This document shows, one piece after another, positions 40,101 through 52,100 of a DNA stretch of 64,000 bases. The notes below the pieces were generated by a model. The model ran no database searches. It saw nothing but the letters and a program-made list of their open reading frames with translations, and had not been told where the DNA came from. Source of the DNA: Capra hircus (Eukaryota; Chordata; Mammalia; Artiodactyla; Bovidae); NCBI RefSeq assembly GCF_001704415.2, contig NC_030819.1, positions 33,660,575 through 33,724,574 on the forward strand, read 5' to 3'. Both the position numbers and the translations under genes were made by a program. How positions within the stretch are numbered: the first letter of the stretch is position 1; each line of letters starts with the position of its first letter.

Positions 40101-43100
40101 TACATTTATAAAAGGTTATTTTTTTAAAACTATAAACCATGCTGTGTAGAGCCACCCAAGACAGACGGGTCATGGTGGAGAGTTAGGACAAAATGAGGTC
40201 CACTGGAGAAGGGCATGGCAAACCACTTCATTATTCGTGCCTTGAGAACCCCATGAACAGGATGAAAAGGCAAAAAAGATATGACACCAAAAGATGAACT
40301 CGCCAGGTCATAGGTGCCTAATATGCTACTGGAGAAGAGTGGAGGCATAACTCCAGAAAGAATGAAGAGATGGAACCAAAGCAAAAACAGTGCTGAGTTG
40401 TGGATATGATTAGTGATGGAAGTAAAGTCTGATGCTGTAAGGAACAGTATTGCAGGGGAACCTGGAATGTTAGATCCAGGAATCAAGGTACAGTGGAAGT
40501 GGTCAGACAGGAGATCGTAAGAGGGAACATTGACATTTTAGAAATCAGTGAACTAAAATGAACTAGAATGGGCGAATTTAATTCAGATGATCATTATATC
40601 TACTTACTGTGGGCAGAAATCCCTTAGAAGAAGTGGAGTAGCCCTCGTAGTCAACAGAAGAGTTTGAAATGCAGTACTTGGGTGCAGTCTCAAAAACAAC
40701 AGAATGATCTCTATTCATTTCCAAGGCAAACCATTCAGCATCACAGTAATCCAAGTCTGTGCCCCAAACAGTAATGCCAAAGAAGCTGAAATTGAACGGT
40801 TCTATGAAGACCTACAGACCTTCTAGAAATAACAGCAAAAAAAGATGTCCTTTTCATCATAGTGGACTGAATGCGAAAGTAAGTAGTCAAGAGATAACTG
40901 GAGTCACAGGCAAGTTTGACCCTGGAGTACAAAATGAAGCAGGGAAAAGGCTAACAGTTTTGCCAAGAGAAAACACTGATCATAGCAAACACCCTCTTCC
41001 AACAACACAAGAGAAGACTACACATGGACATCACCAGATGGTCAATACCGAAATCAGATTGATTATATTCTTTGCAGTTGAGGATGGGGAAGCTCTATAC
41101 AGTCAGCAAAACAAAATCGGGAGCTATCTGTGACTCAGATCATGAACTCCTTGCAAAATTCGAACTTAAACTGAAGAAAGTAAGGAAAACCACTGGACCA
41201 TTCAGGTATGACCTAAATCAAATCCCTTATGATTATACAGTGAAAGTGACAAATAGATTCAAGGGATTAAATCTGATAGACAGAGTGCCTGATGAACTAT
41301 GGACGGAGGTTTTTGATATTGTATAGGAGGTGGTGATCAAACCCATCCCCGAGAAAAAGAAATGCGAAAAGGCAAAATGGTTGTCTGAGGAGGCCTTACA
41401 AATAGCGGAGAAAAGAAGAGAAGGAAAAGGCAAAGGAAAAAGGAAAGATATACCCATCTGAATGCAGAGTTCCAAAGAATAGCAAGGAGAGATAAGAAAG
41501 CCTTCCTCAGTGATCATTGCAAAGAAATAGGGGAAAACAACAGAATGGGAAAGACTAGAGATCTCTTCAAGAAAATTAGAGATACCAAGGGAGCATTTCA
41601 TGCAAAGATGGGCTCAATAAAGGACAGGAATGGTATGGACCTAATAGAAGCAGAACATATTAAGAAGAGGTGGCAAGAATACACAGAGGAACTATACAAA
41701 AAAGATCTTCATGACCCAGACAACTACGATGGTGTTGTCACCTGCCTAAAGCCAGACATCCTGGAATGCGAAGTCAAGTGGACCTTAGAAAACATCACCT
41801 AAAAGATAATGCTGTAAAAGTGCTGCACTCAGTATGCCAGCAAATTTGGAAAACTCAGCAGTAGCCATAGGACTAGAAAAGGTCGGTTTTCATTCCAATC
41901 CCAAAGAAAGGCAGTGCCAAAGAATGTTCAGACTACCACACAAAGGCACTCATCTCACATGCTAGTAAAGTAATGCTCAAAATTCTCCAAGCCAGCCCTC
42001 AACTGTATGTGAACCAAAAACTTCAAGAGGTTCAAGCTGAATTTAGAAAAGGCAGAGGAACCAGAGGTCAAATTGCCAACTTCTGTTGGATCATAGAAAA
42101 AAGCAAGAAAATTCCAGAAAAAGATCTACTTCTACTTTATTGACTATGCCAAAGTCTTTGTGTGGATCACAACAAACTGTGGAAAATTCTGAAGGAGATG
42201 TGAATACGAGACCCCCTTACCTGCCTCCTGAGAAATCTGTATGCAGGTCAATAAGCAACAGTTAGAACTGGACATGGAACAACAGACTGTTTCCAAATTG
42301 GAAAGGGGTATGTCACCTTGCTTATTTAACTTATATGCAGAGTATACTGGGAAGGATGACTCACAAGCTGGGATCAGAATTGCTGGGTGAAATATCAGTA
42401 ACCTCAAATATGCAAATGACACCACCCTTATGGCAGAAAATGAAGAGGAATTAAAGAGCATCTTGATGAAGGTGAAAAGAGGAGAGTGAAAAAGTTGGCT
42501 TAAATCTCAATGTTCAAAAAACTAAGATCATGACATCCAGTGCCATCACTTCATGGCAAATAGATGGGGGAAACAGTGGAAATAGTGACAGACTTTATTT
42601 TCTTGGGCTCCAAAATCACTGCAGATGATGACTGCATTCATGAAATTAAAAGATGCTTGCTCCTTGGAAGAAAAGCTGTGACGAACCTAGACAGTATACT
42701 AAAAAGCAGAGACATTACTTTGCTGACAAAGGCCCTTCTAGTCAAGGCTATGGTTTTTCCAGTGGTCATGTACGGATGTGAGAGTTGGACTATAAAGAAA
42801 GTTGAGTGCCGAAGAATTGATGCTTTTGAACTTGGTGTTGAAGACTCTTGAGAGTCAGTTGGACAGCAAGGAGATCCATGCAGTCCGTCCTAAAGGAAAT
42901 CAGTCCTGAAAGTACATTGGAAGGACTGATGTTGAAGCTGAAACTCCAATACATTGCCCACCTGATGCAAAGAACTGACTCATTTGAAAAGACCATGATG
43001 CTGGGAAAGATTGAAGGCAGAAAGAGAAGGGGACAAAAGAGGATGAGATGGTTGGATGGCATCACCAGCTTGATGGACTTGAGTTTGAGTAAGCTCCAGA

Positions 43101-46100
43101 AGTTGATGATGGACTTGGAAGCCTGGTGTGCTCCAGTCCATGGGGTTGTAAAAGCTGAAAAAGAGTTGAAAAAGACTGAGCGACTTAACTGATTTTTGTA
43201 GAAGAGTAACATAGACTTATGTAGCCCCCAAAGCCTAAATTATTTACAACCTAGCCCTTTACAAAAAGTTAGTTGATTCTGCCATAAAATAATGTCTGGG
43301 GCATAGTTGGTGTTTAATTAAAAAAATATTTGAATGAATTCTAACACAAATAAGCTTTAAGTGAGATATTTACAGGCTTTTAAGAGATAATGATTTACCC
43401 GGAAAAAATTGCAAGTGTTTTCATAGGAAATGACCTTGGAGCTGAGTTTTGGAAGGAGTTTCTCTCCAGATGAGATAGGAAGAGGCATCTGATAAATGAC
43501 ACATAGAGACACAGGTAGAGCAAAGATGAACAAAGGCCCTGAACCTGCGAAAGGGCACAGGATGTTCAGAAAGCACAGGAAATTTGAATTCAGGTGGAAT
43601 GTAATTTGTATAGAGGGAATGAGCTTGGAGGAAGTTGGGAGCAGTTTTGTGACTGACTGTATCTTGCTAAGCAGTTTTGTTCCTTTGAAGACCTTGGAAA
43701 GGCATTAGAGGTTTGTAGTTTGTGAAGTCATAGGGTCAAATATATATTCTAAGAAGCTGATTTCTATCAATGAGAGGATATTGATTGACTCTAGCAGTGA
43801 GCGAAGGAGGTCTTGGCTTAGAATGTGGTTAGGGCACTTTCTTTCGTCTGTTGAATGAAAGTATTGTTGGTGAGGATGGACAAGAGGGACTAAAATCAGA
43901 AAAAAAAATTAGAATTAACGAATGACATATAATTCCAGTTAAGAAATACTCCTGCCATCACTGCCTCTTTTTGCAGAAAGGAAATGAAGAGAGCATTTAT
44001 TGGTGGTTCCTAAATTAAATGTTATTTTTGCTGCTGTTATATTTTAGCATACCTTTGTATATTCACTTGGATTAGTTTGTGTTACGTATTTTTTTTTAAT
44101 GGGGAAGTAAAATTACCAGTTTTTTAGACAAGGGAATAATCTAGATGAAAATGATAGACTGATCTTTTAAATAGGGTTTGGAGTTGAAAATATGGCCACC
44201 GCGATGGACGAGGACCTGGAAGAGGAGCTGGATGAGAAGGACGAGAAGTCCATGATGTGCCCTCCCGGCATGCACAAGTGGAAGCTGGAGCAGTGCATGG
44301 TGTGCACCGTGTGCGGAGACTGCACGGGCTACGGGGCCAGCTGCGTCAGCAGCGGGCGGCCAGATAGAGTCCCTGGAGGGTAAGAGTGCGCAGTGCTCGA
44401 GAGAGCCAGATAGAGTCCCTGGAGGGTAAGAGTGCGCAGTGCTCGAGAGAGGAAGTAAGAGTGGAAAATATGCCAAACCCTATTTCACAGTAACGCTTGA
44501 GGGTATTCTGTTGTGTTGTTTCTTACAAAGCATATTGGCAGACACCTATAATTCTTATATTTATTTTCTATTGTAATAATTTCTAAGTCATTCTTATTTT
44601 ATTTAAGGTGCTTCTCTTTCATTTAATTTGTTTAAACCTTTATTATTTACCCCCCGCCAAGTCCTCAGTTCATTTTATTACTTAAATTTTTATTTCACAA
44701 AAAAATGTACAGAGTTTTTTTTATATATTGATGAATCTGTTTCTATGGAGTGTATCCCCAGGACTATTATTGTTTGTTTAAAAAGTATTGGTTTTTGTTT
44801 TGTTTTTGATGGTGGTTTTTGTTTTAATTTGTTTATTTATTTTAATTGGAAGCTAATTACAATATTGTGGTGGTTTTGGCCATACATTGGCATGAATCAG
44901 CCATGGGTGTACATGTGACCCACCAAGCTGAAGCCCCCTCCCACCTTCCTCCCCACCCTATCCCTCTGGGTTGTACCAGAGCACCAGCTTTGAGTACCTG
45001 CTTCATGGATCGAACTTGCACTGGTCATCTGTTTTACATATGATAATATACATGTTCCAGTGCTATTCTCTCGTATGGTCCCAACCCTTGCCTTTTCCCA
45101 CATAGTCCAAAAGTCTGTTCTTTACATCTGTGTCTCTTTTGCTGTCTTGCATATAGGGTTGATGTTACCATCTTTCTAAATTCCATATATATGTGTTAAT
45201 ATACTGTATTGGTGTTTCTCTTTCTTTCTTACTTCACTCTGTATAATAGGCTCCAGTTTCATCCACCTCATTAGAACTGACTCAGATACATTCTTTTTTA
45301 TAGCTGAGTAATATTCCATTGTGTATGTGTACCACAACTTCCTTATCCATTCATCTGCCGATGGACATCTAGGTGGCTTCCATGTCCTAGCTATTGTAGA
45401 GAGTGCTGCAGTGAACATTGGGGTTCATGTGTCTCTTTCAATTCTGGTTACCTTGCTGGTTATTTCTTTAAAACGATGAATGGTTTCTGTTTCCACTAAT
45501 AACAGAAGAAGGCACACTTTTGAAATACTGCCGTAGTGGCTCATATAGTTCTTTAATGTTGTCAGCTCAGTGGATGTAAAGTGATGTCACATCAGTATTT
45601 TCATTCATATTTCCATGACTCACACTTCTCCTGGCTTTTTAAATATACTCTTCTGTGAGTTTTTTATTGAAAATCTTTGCCCGTGTTAACAATTGGAAGG
45701 TGTTTTCTGAATATTCTTAGTTTTAACCATTTTCTGTTTTCTCTGCACGTTTCCCGATTTACTGATGATCATTTAGCTAAATTAGCCTATATTCTATTAT
45801 TCAGAAGCATTTAAACATTTTTTATAAGCAAATATGTTTTTCTTTGAAATTTTTGAATTTTCTATTCAGACTAGAAAGGTGTCTCAATTTCTAGTTGATT
45901 ATATGATACCTTAAATATTCTTCTAAAACCTGTTTTATTTCCTTAGATTTTAATGTCAATAGAAATGGTTTTGATGTGGGGTAGATATCCAGCTTTATTT
46001 TCTTACATATTATGTAGTCAGTTGTACAGTCATTACATTTGAATTGGCTACCAGATTTATCATTTATTATATTTCCTTATATATCGCAATCTATTTCCTC

Positions 46101-49100
46101 AGACTCTATAGATCCAGTCTGATGCTAATATTATGTGGTTTATATTTTGTATAGTAAGGTTAGCTTCTCTCTCAGTGTCTTTTTTATCATTTGGGGGACT
46201 ATTCTTAGATAATTAATTAAAATATAACTTTAACTGAAGTTATCACCAACTCAGTGGGCATGAGTTTGGCTAAACTCCGGGAGTTGGTGATGGACAGGGA
46301 GGCCTGGCATGCTGCCCTCCATGGGGTTGCAAAGAGTCGGACATGACTGAGCGACTGAACTGATTAGTTTTAGAATTGATTTTTATGGTATTAAATAATT
46401 CCATTCAGTAACATGATGTGTTTTTCTACTTATTCAGATATTATTTTTATTTTAATTGGAGTATTCAGTTCAGTTCAGTTCAGTAGCTCAGTCGTGTCCG
46501 ACTCTTTGCGACCCCATGAATCACAGCACGCCAGGCCTCCCTGTCCATCACCATCTCCCGGAGTTCACTCAGACTCACGTCCATTGAGTCCGTGATGCCA
46601 TCCAGCCATCTCATCCTCTGTCATCCCCTTCTCCTCCTGACCCCAATCCCTCCCAGCATCAGAGTCTGTTCCAATGAGTCAACTCTTCGCATGAGGTGGC
46701 CAAAGTACTGGAGTTTCAGCTTTAGCATCATTCCTTCCAAAGAAATCCCAGGGTTGATCTCCTTCAGAATGGACTGGTTGGATCTCCTTGCAGTCCAAGG
46801 GACTCTCAAGAGTTCTCCAACACCACAGTTCAAAAGCATCAATTCTTCGGCACTCAGCCTTCTTCACAGTCCAACTCTCACATCCATACATGACCACAGG
46901 AAAAACCATAGCCTTGACTAGATTGACCTTAGTCGGCAAAGTAATGTCTCTGCTTTTGAATATACTATCTAGGTTGGTCATAGCTTTTCTTCCGAGGACC
47001 AAGCGTCTTTTAATTTCATGGCTGCAGTCACCATCTGCAGTGATTTTGGAGCCCCTCCAAAAAATAAAGTCTGACACTGTTTCTACTGTTTCCCCATCTA
47101 TTTCCCACGAAGTGATGGGACCAGATGCCATGATCTTCGTTTTCTGAATGTTGAGCTTTAAGCCAACTTTTTCACTTTCCTCTTTCACTTTCATCAAGAG
47201 GCTTTTTAGCTCCTCTTCCCTTTCTGCCATAAGGGTGGTGTCATCTGCATATGTGAGGTTATTGATATTTCTCCCAGCAGTCTTGATTCCAGCTTGTGTT
47301 TCTTCCAACCCAGCATTTCTCATGATGTACTCTGCATAGAAGTTAAATAAGCAGGGTGACAATATACAGCCTTGACGTACTCCTTTTCCTATTTGGAACC
47401 AGTCTGTTATTCCATGTTCAGTTCTAACTGTTGCTTCCTGACCTGCATACAGGTTTCTCAAGAGGCAGGTTAGGTGGTCTGGTATTCCCATCTCTTTCAG
47501 AATTTTCCACAGTTTCTTGTGATCCACACAGTCAAAGGCTTTGGCATAGTCAAGAAAGCAGAAATAGATGTTTTTCTGGAACTCTCTTGCTTTTTCCATG
47601 ATCCAGTGGATGTTGGCAATTTGAACTCTGGTTTCTCTGCCTTTTCTAAAACCAGCTTGAACATCAGGGAGTTCGCGGTTCACGTATGGCTGAAGCCTGG
47701 CTTGGACAATTTTGAGTATAGTTGATCTATGTTTTGTGAGTTTCAAGTGTATAGCAAAGTGAATCTGTTATACACATATCCACTCCTTTTTAGTTTCTCT
47801 TTTCATATAGGCTTTTAGAGTATTGAGTTCCCTATACAGTAGGTCCTTATTAGTTAGTTATCTGTTTTATATGTAGTAGTATGTATGTGTCAATCCCAAT
47901 CTTCTAATTTATCTTTAAATAAATTAGAAGATTTATCTTTAAATAAATTAATTTATCTAATTTATCTCTTCTCCTTACCCCCAATAAGTTTATTTTCTGT
48001 ATCTATAATTATATTTCTGCCTTGTAGATAAGTTCATTTGTAGCCTTTTTTTAAGATTCCACATAAAATTGATATCATATATTTATCTTTCTCTGACTTA
48101 AACTATTATTTTAAAACAGGTCATGAATTTCTTTAATGCATGGATCTCTGCCTTCCTTTGTAGTCTTTTTCTAAGACTTCTTTATGGCCAAATATCTATT
48201 AATTTGTGTTGAATATGAGTTTTTTCTGTGTGGAATTATCAAAGATCATACTGAATACTAAATTAGTGGCATATAGTTTTCTTTTTAATTAATAAACTGT
48301 TAAAACTTTAGAAGTTCTAGGAACTGTCACTTCTAAAGTTGCATTATGCTTGTTACATTTATCCTTTTTATTCTTGTTGGGTCTCCCCCCTCCCCCAGGA
48401 TTCTGTTGTATTATCATTTTAAAGTTATTATGTGGATTTGTCAGAATCAGAATGCAGTTTTCCCCTAAAATGTTGGATAGAATTTTGAGTTGTTGTTTAT
48501 AGCTAATACAATGAGATATCCTTTGGGAGATGAAATTAATTATCATACATCTTTGTATTATGATAGATCTTATCTTTCTAAGATCAGATTATCTATGATA
48601 ATTAGCCAACTTTGGGAAGTAGGGGTAATCTTTTGAAGAAAAACTCAGAGTGAGACTAGCCGCTTCTTGATCTCTGACTTCCTTATTTGACACCTTGTTA
48701 GTACTTAGGTGCTTCTTCCCAAATAATGTCTGGATTTCCTATGAGTATATTTCTGGGTTTATAACTTGGCCTAACATAGTTAATTAGATCATGTGTGTAT
48801 AATAGGCTGTTTCTTTTAGGCTATTGGAATATTATGATTTTTTAAGAATAAATTTTCTTTGCATTTTTAGCCTGTGTTAACAAATATTTTGGCTTTCTTT
48901 GTTAAAGGATAATATTTCTTCTAGAAAATTGTATGTTTGGGTCTGTTTACTCTATTTAAACCCCTAACTTGTTTATTTTAAACTTTAATTTGGATAAAAG
49001 AAAGATTCTGTGTTTTTGTTTTTTTGTTTTTTTTTTTTTAATTGAGATTGAAATTTAGCTTTCTGGATTTCTCCCAAGCTATATTTCCATTTAAAATTAG

Positions 49101-52100
49101 GTGTTCCCAATCTCTGAACTTAAGCCGTTGATAAATATCGTAAATTAATTTCTGAATTCTTTAGTCCTTCTTGAAGTTAATTCTTATTCTTTATATTTTT
49201 TCCCAGAGATATACTGTCAGTTTCCAATAATTATAGATATAAATGGACAGTATCTAACCACATCCAGTAATTTCTTTATTAGTCAAGTGGAAATAAATAC
49301 ATGAATAAAGTCAGCCTAAGAATAAACATACAGAAAACTGCTGTTACAAATGACTTCAAATATTACAAAATATTTTTAATGTTTATGAAAGGAGAGAATG
49401 GGAGATGATGGCATGTAAAGGAAAGGAAGGGATAAGGAGACAGAATGCATGAAGCTGGCAGGCTGAGCTCACTCCCTGAAGGCTGCCCACACCTCCTGTA
49501 ACTTGTCTGGGAAATAGCAATGTTGTTTATGTGCTGTCCGTTTAGTAGTAAAGCTGCTGGTGCCTCACTAACTATGAGAACTTCTAAAAGACTGTTAATA
49601 GAAGCTTTGAAGACAGCAGAATCCATTTGTATTTTCTGTAGAAATATATTCATTATGCCTATTAGGTGTTTTTAGTATATCGATTCATACAGTTTAATTA
49701 TTCATCTATTCATACCTTTTCTTTAAAATTGACAAATTCTGGTCTTCTGAAGGGGTGATTGCATTGCAGACTCATTTAAGCTAATCTTAAAAATGTAGAA
49801 AAGATGTCATAGAGTTTTAAAGAAAGAGAACGACTCAGCTAATAATTAATTTATCTGTTTTTAGGATCTGTGGTTGTGGTTCTGGAGAATCTGGCTGTGC
49901 TGTATGTGGATGTTGCAAGGCTTGTGCGAGAGAACTGGATGGTCAAGAGGCAAGACAAAGAGGAATTCTTGACGCAGTGAAAGAGATGATACCTTTAGAC
50001 CTTCTGTTAGGTAATAATTCTGATAGTTTAAACGATTCCTTGTAGACATGTTAAACAACTAAAGTAATGGTTAATTATGCAATGCTGCTTATTTGGTAAC
50101 TGACAATTTGTCATTGATTAAGGGATGAGTTGCTTTTTTCCTAAAATTCTTGCAGTAAAAATCATTTGTGTTTTAGACAATGTTTTTGTTAGCTTAGTCT
50201 CTTGAATTTCATTTAGTTCTGTCGTATCTATTATAAAACTAATTGATTGATTGTCATCATCCAGCTGTTCCAGTGCCTGGGGTTAACATTGAAGAACACC
50301 TTCAGTTACGCCAAGAAGAAAAACGGCAACGTGTAATCAGGAGACACAGATTAGATGAAGGAAGAGGTAAGATGTAGCTGCAGAGAAAATATGTATGAAA
50401 ATCCATTTTCTTACACTGAGACCACTTAGAAGTTTATAAAATAGGCTGATTTGGTACGAAATTAAAATTAGTAACATTCTAGTAACTTATGAAAGTAATG
50501 TGAAAATATTTTGGGTATTTACGGTTGTGCTAATACATACATTTATTTCATTAGTGTGTCTATCGCTTAAGTCAGCCATGTTAAGAATTGTGCCATATGA
50601 CAAGCATCAAAAATTATTATCAATGGCAACCTTTAGAAAAAAAAAAATTCTAGGCGCTCTCCTTCACCCATATGTAGACATATCTACTTAACTATGAATG
50701 CCAAATTAGTTTAGTATTTTAAGTTTTGCTTTCTTACTCATTTGCAGTCATTATCATTTGGACATGGTCTTAGCACTATTCCTTCCAGTTTAGTGCATAA
50801 GTACGCTTTTATGTATCTTTCTGGAAAAAAGCTTATTCTGGTTATGTACAAGAAGGGTAAGTTAGATGGTCTGCAGGTTTTAATTGCGAAGATAGATATA
50901 TTGTTTATTTTTTCCCTACTGTTCTTGACCATTTTTCAGCCTGAAAAATACATTTAACAGTGATTATAAATATTTTATTATATATCCAACAAGCAGAGGT
51001 AAATATAAGTATTACTAAAGTTATGGTTGTCCAATAGATTCTTTTCTTTGCAGAATTAAGACATATTGTTGCAAAGGTGTGTGATTTTATTTCTCTGCTA
51101 GGTAAAATTTTAATTAGAAATATTTAGTGATATTGTATATTTTAATATTTATTAGAATGGCATGATATTTGATACAGATTAAAACCTTTTACTCATTGAA
51201 CCATCATTACTGACTTTTTAGGCATTCCATTTTTATAATATAAAAGGGAGTAAGTATAAAATATGTAGTACACATAGTAAATTCTTTTTAATAAGAACTC
51301 AGGTCATAAAACATCTGCTTAGAACTTGAAAATTGTTCTTTATAGTATCTAATAAGCAATGTTGAGGAATTGATACAGTGAATATTTGCTGTTAGTTTGG
51401 CTTTGTTTATATAAAGTCATTGCCTTTAAATGATATTTTAATGAGACTAATGTAGATATATACTGTTATTTACATTATATAAATGTATGGGAAAATTGCA
51501 TATTAAATGTTTTGTAGAGAATGTGGTATAATTTAAGTTCTGATGCATAGTAATTAAGTAATAATTCCTTTTATATTGATAATGTGATTTACTCAAGGTT
51601 AAGTATCAGTGATGGATTTACTACCTGTTTTTTCTCTTTTTTTGGAGATGTTAGCTTGAATCATACAAAATCACCTACAAAACCCCCACTTTCCTATGTA
51701 TCAACCTAAGTATAGTAGATCCTTATGATGACATTTAATTGTTTGCCTAATGTGTATCTTTGGAGAAGGCAATGGCAACCCATTCCAGTACTCTTGCCTG
51801 GAAAATCCCATGGGTGGAGGAGCCTGGTGGGCTGCAGTCCATGGGGTCGCGAAGAGTCAGACACAACTGAATGACTTCCCTTTCACTTTTCACTTTCATG
51901 CATTGGAGAAGGACATGGCAACCCACTCCAGTGTTCTCGCCTAGAGAATCCCAGGGACAGGGGAGCCTGGTGGGCTGCCTTCTATGGGGTCGCACAGAGT
52001 CGGACACGACTGAAGCGACTTAGCAGCAGCAGTGTGTATCTTAGTAAAATTTTGCCTTCCTCTGTCAAAAGATATTCTTTTGGTACAGTATATTTCTGTA

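Larger units (their letters stand above)
36416..44174 (+). other. MYCBP2: MYCBP2 intron, 7.76 kb
   Basis: Contains a SINE fragment (37342-37424), old antisense L1 (about 38180-39060), a long sense BovB (40133-43192) and an unassigned old repeat near 43420-43750. 36420-37330, 37430-38180, 39060-40130 and 43760-44170 show nothing recognised. Confidence 0.85.
46437..48115 (-). mobile_element. L1 3' end, antisense, interrupted by a BovB
   Basis: The plus-strand L1 sequence ttttattttaattggagtat (to 46464) resumes at 47714 as gagtatagttgatctatgtt and continues through tatagcaaagtgaatctgtt and tacagtaggtccttattagt. The gap is exactly the BovB at 46465-47713. The hexamer GAGTAT occurs on both sides as a target-site duplication. 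Confidence 0.8.
44380..49864 (+). other. MYCBP2: MYCBP2 intron, 5.49 kb
   Basis: Contains the second copy of the duplicated donor, an antisense L1 end (44825-45460), probable older L1 (about 45470-46430), a BovB tail (46244-46366), an L1 split by a BovB (46437-48115) and, from 48240 to 49860, AT-rich sequence with no recognised repeat. Confidence 0.85.
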
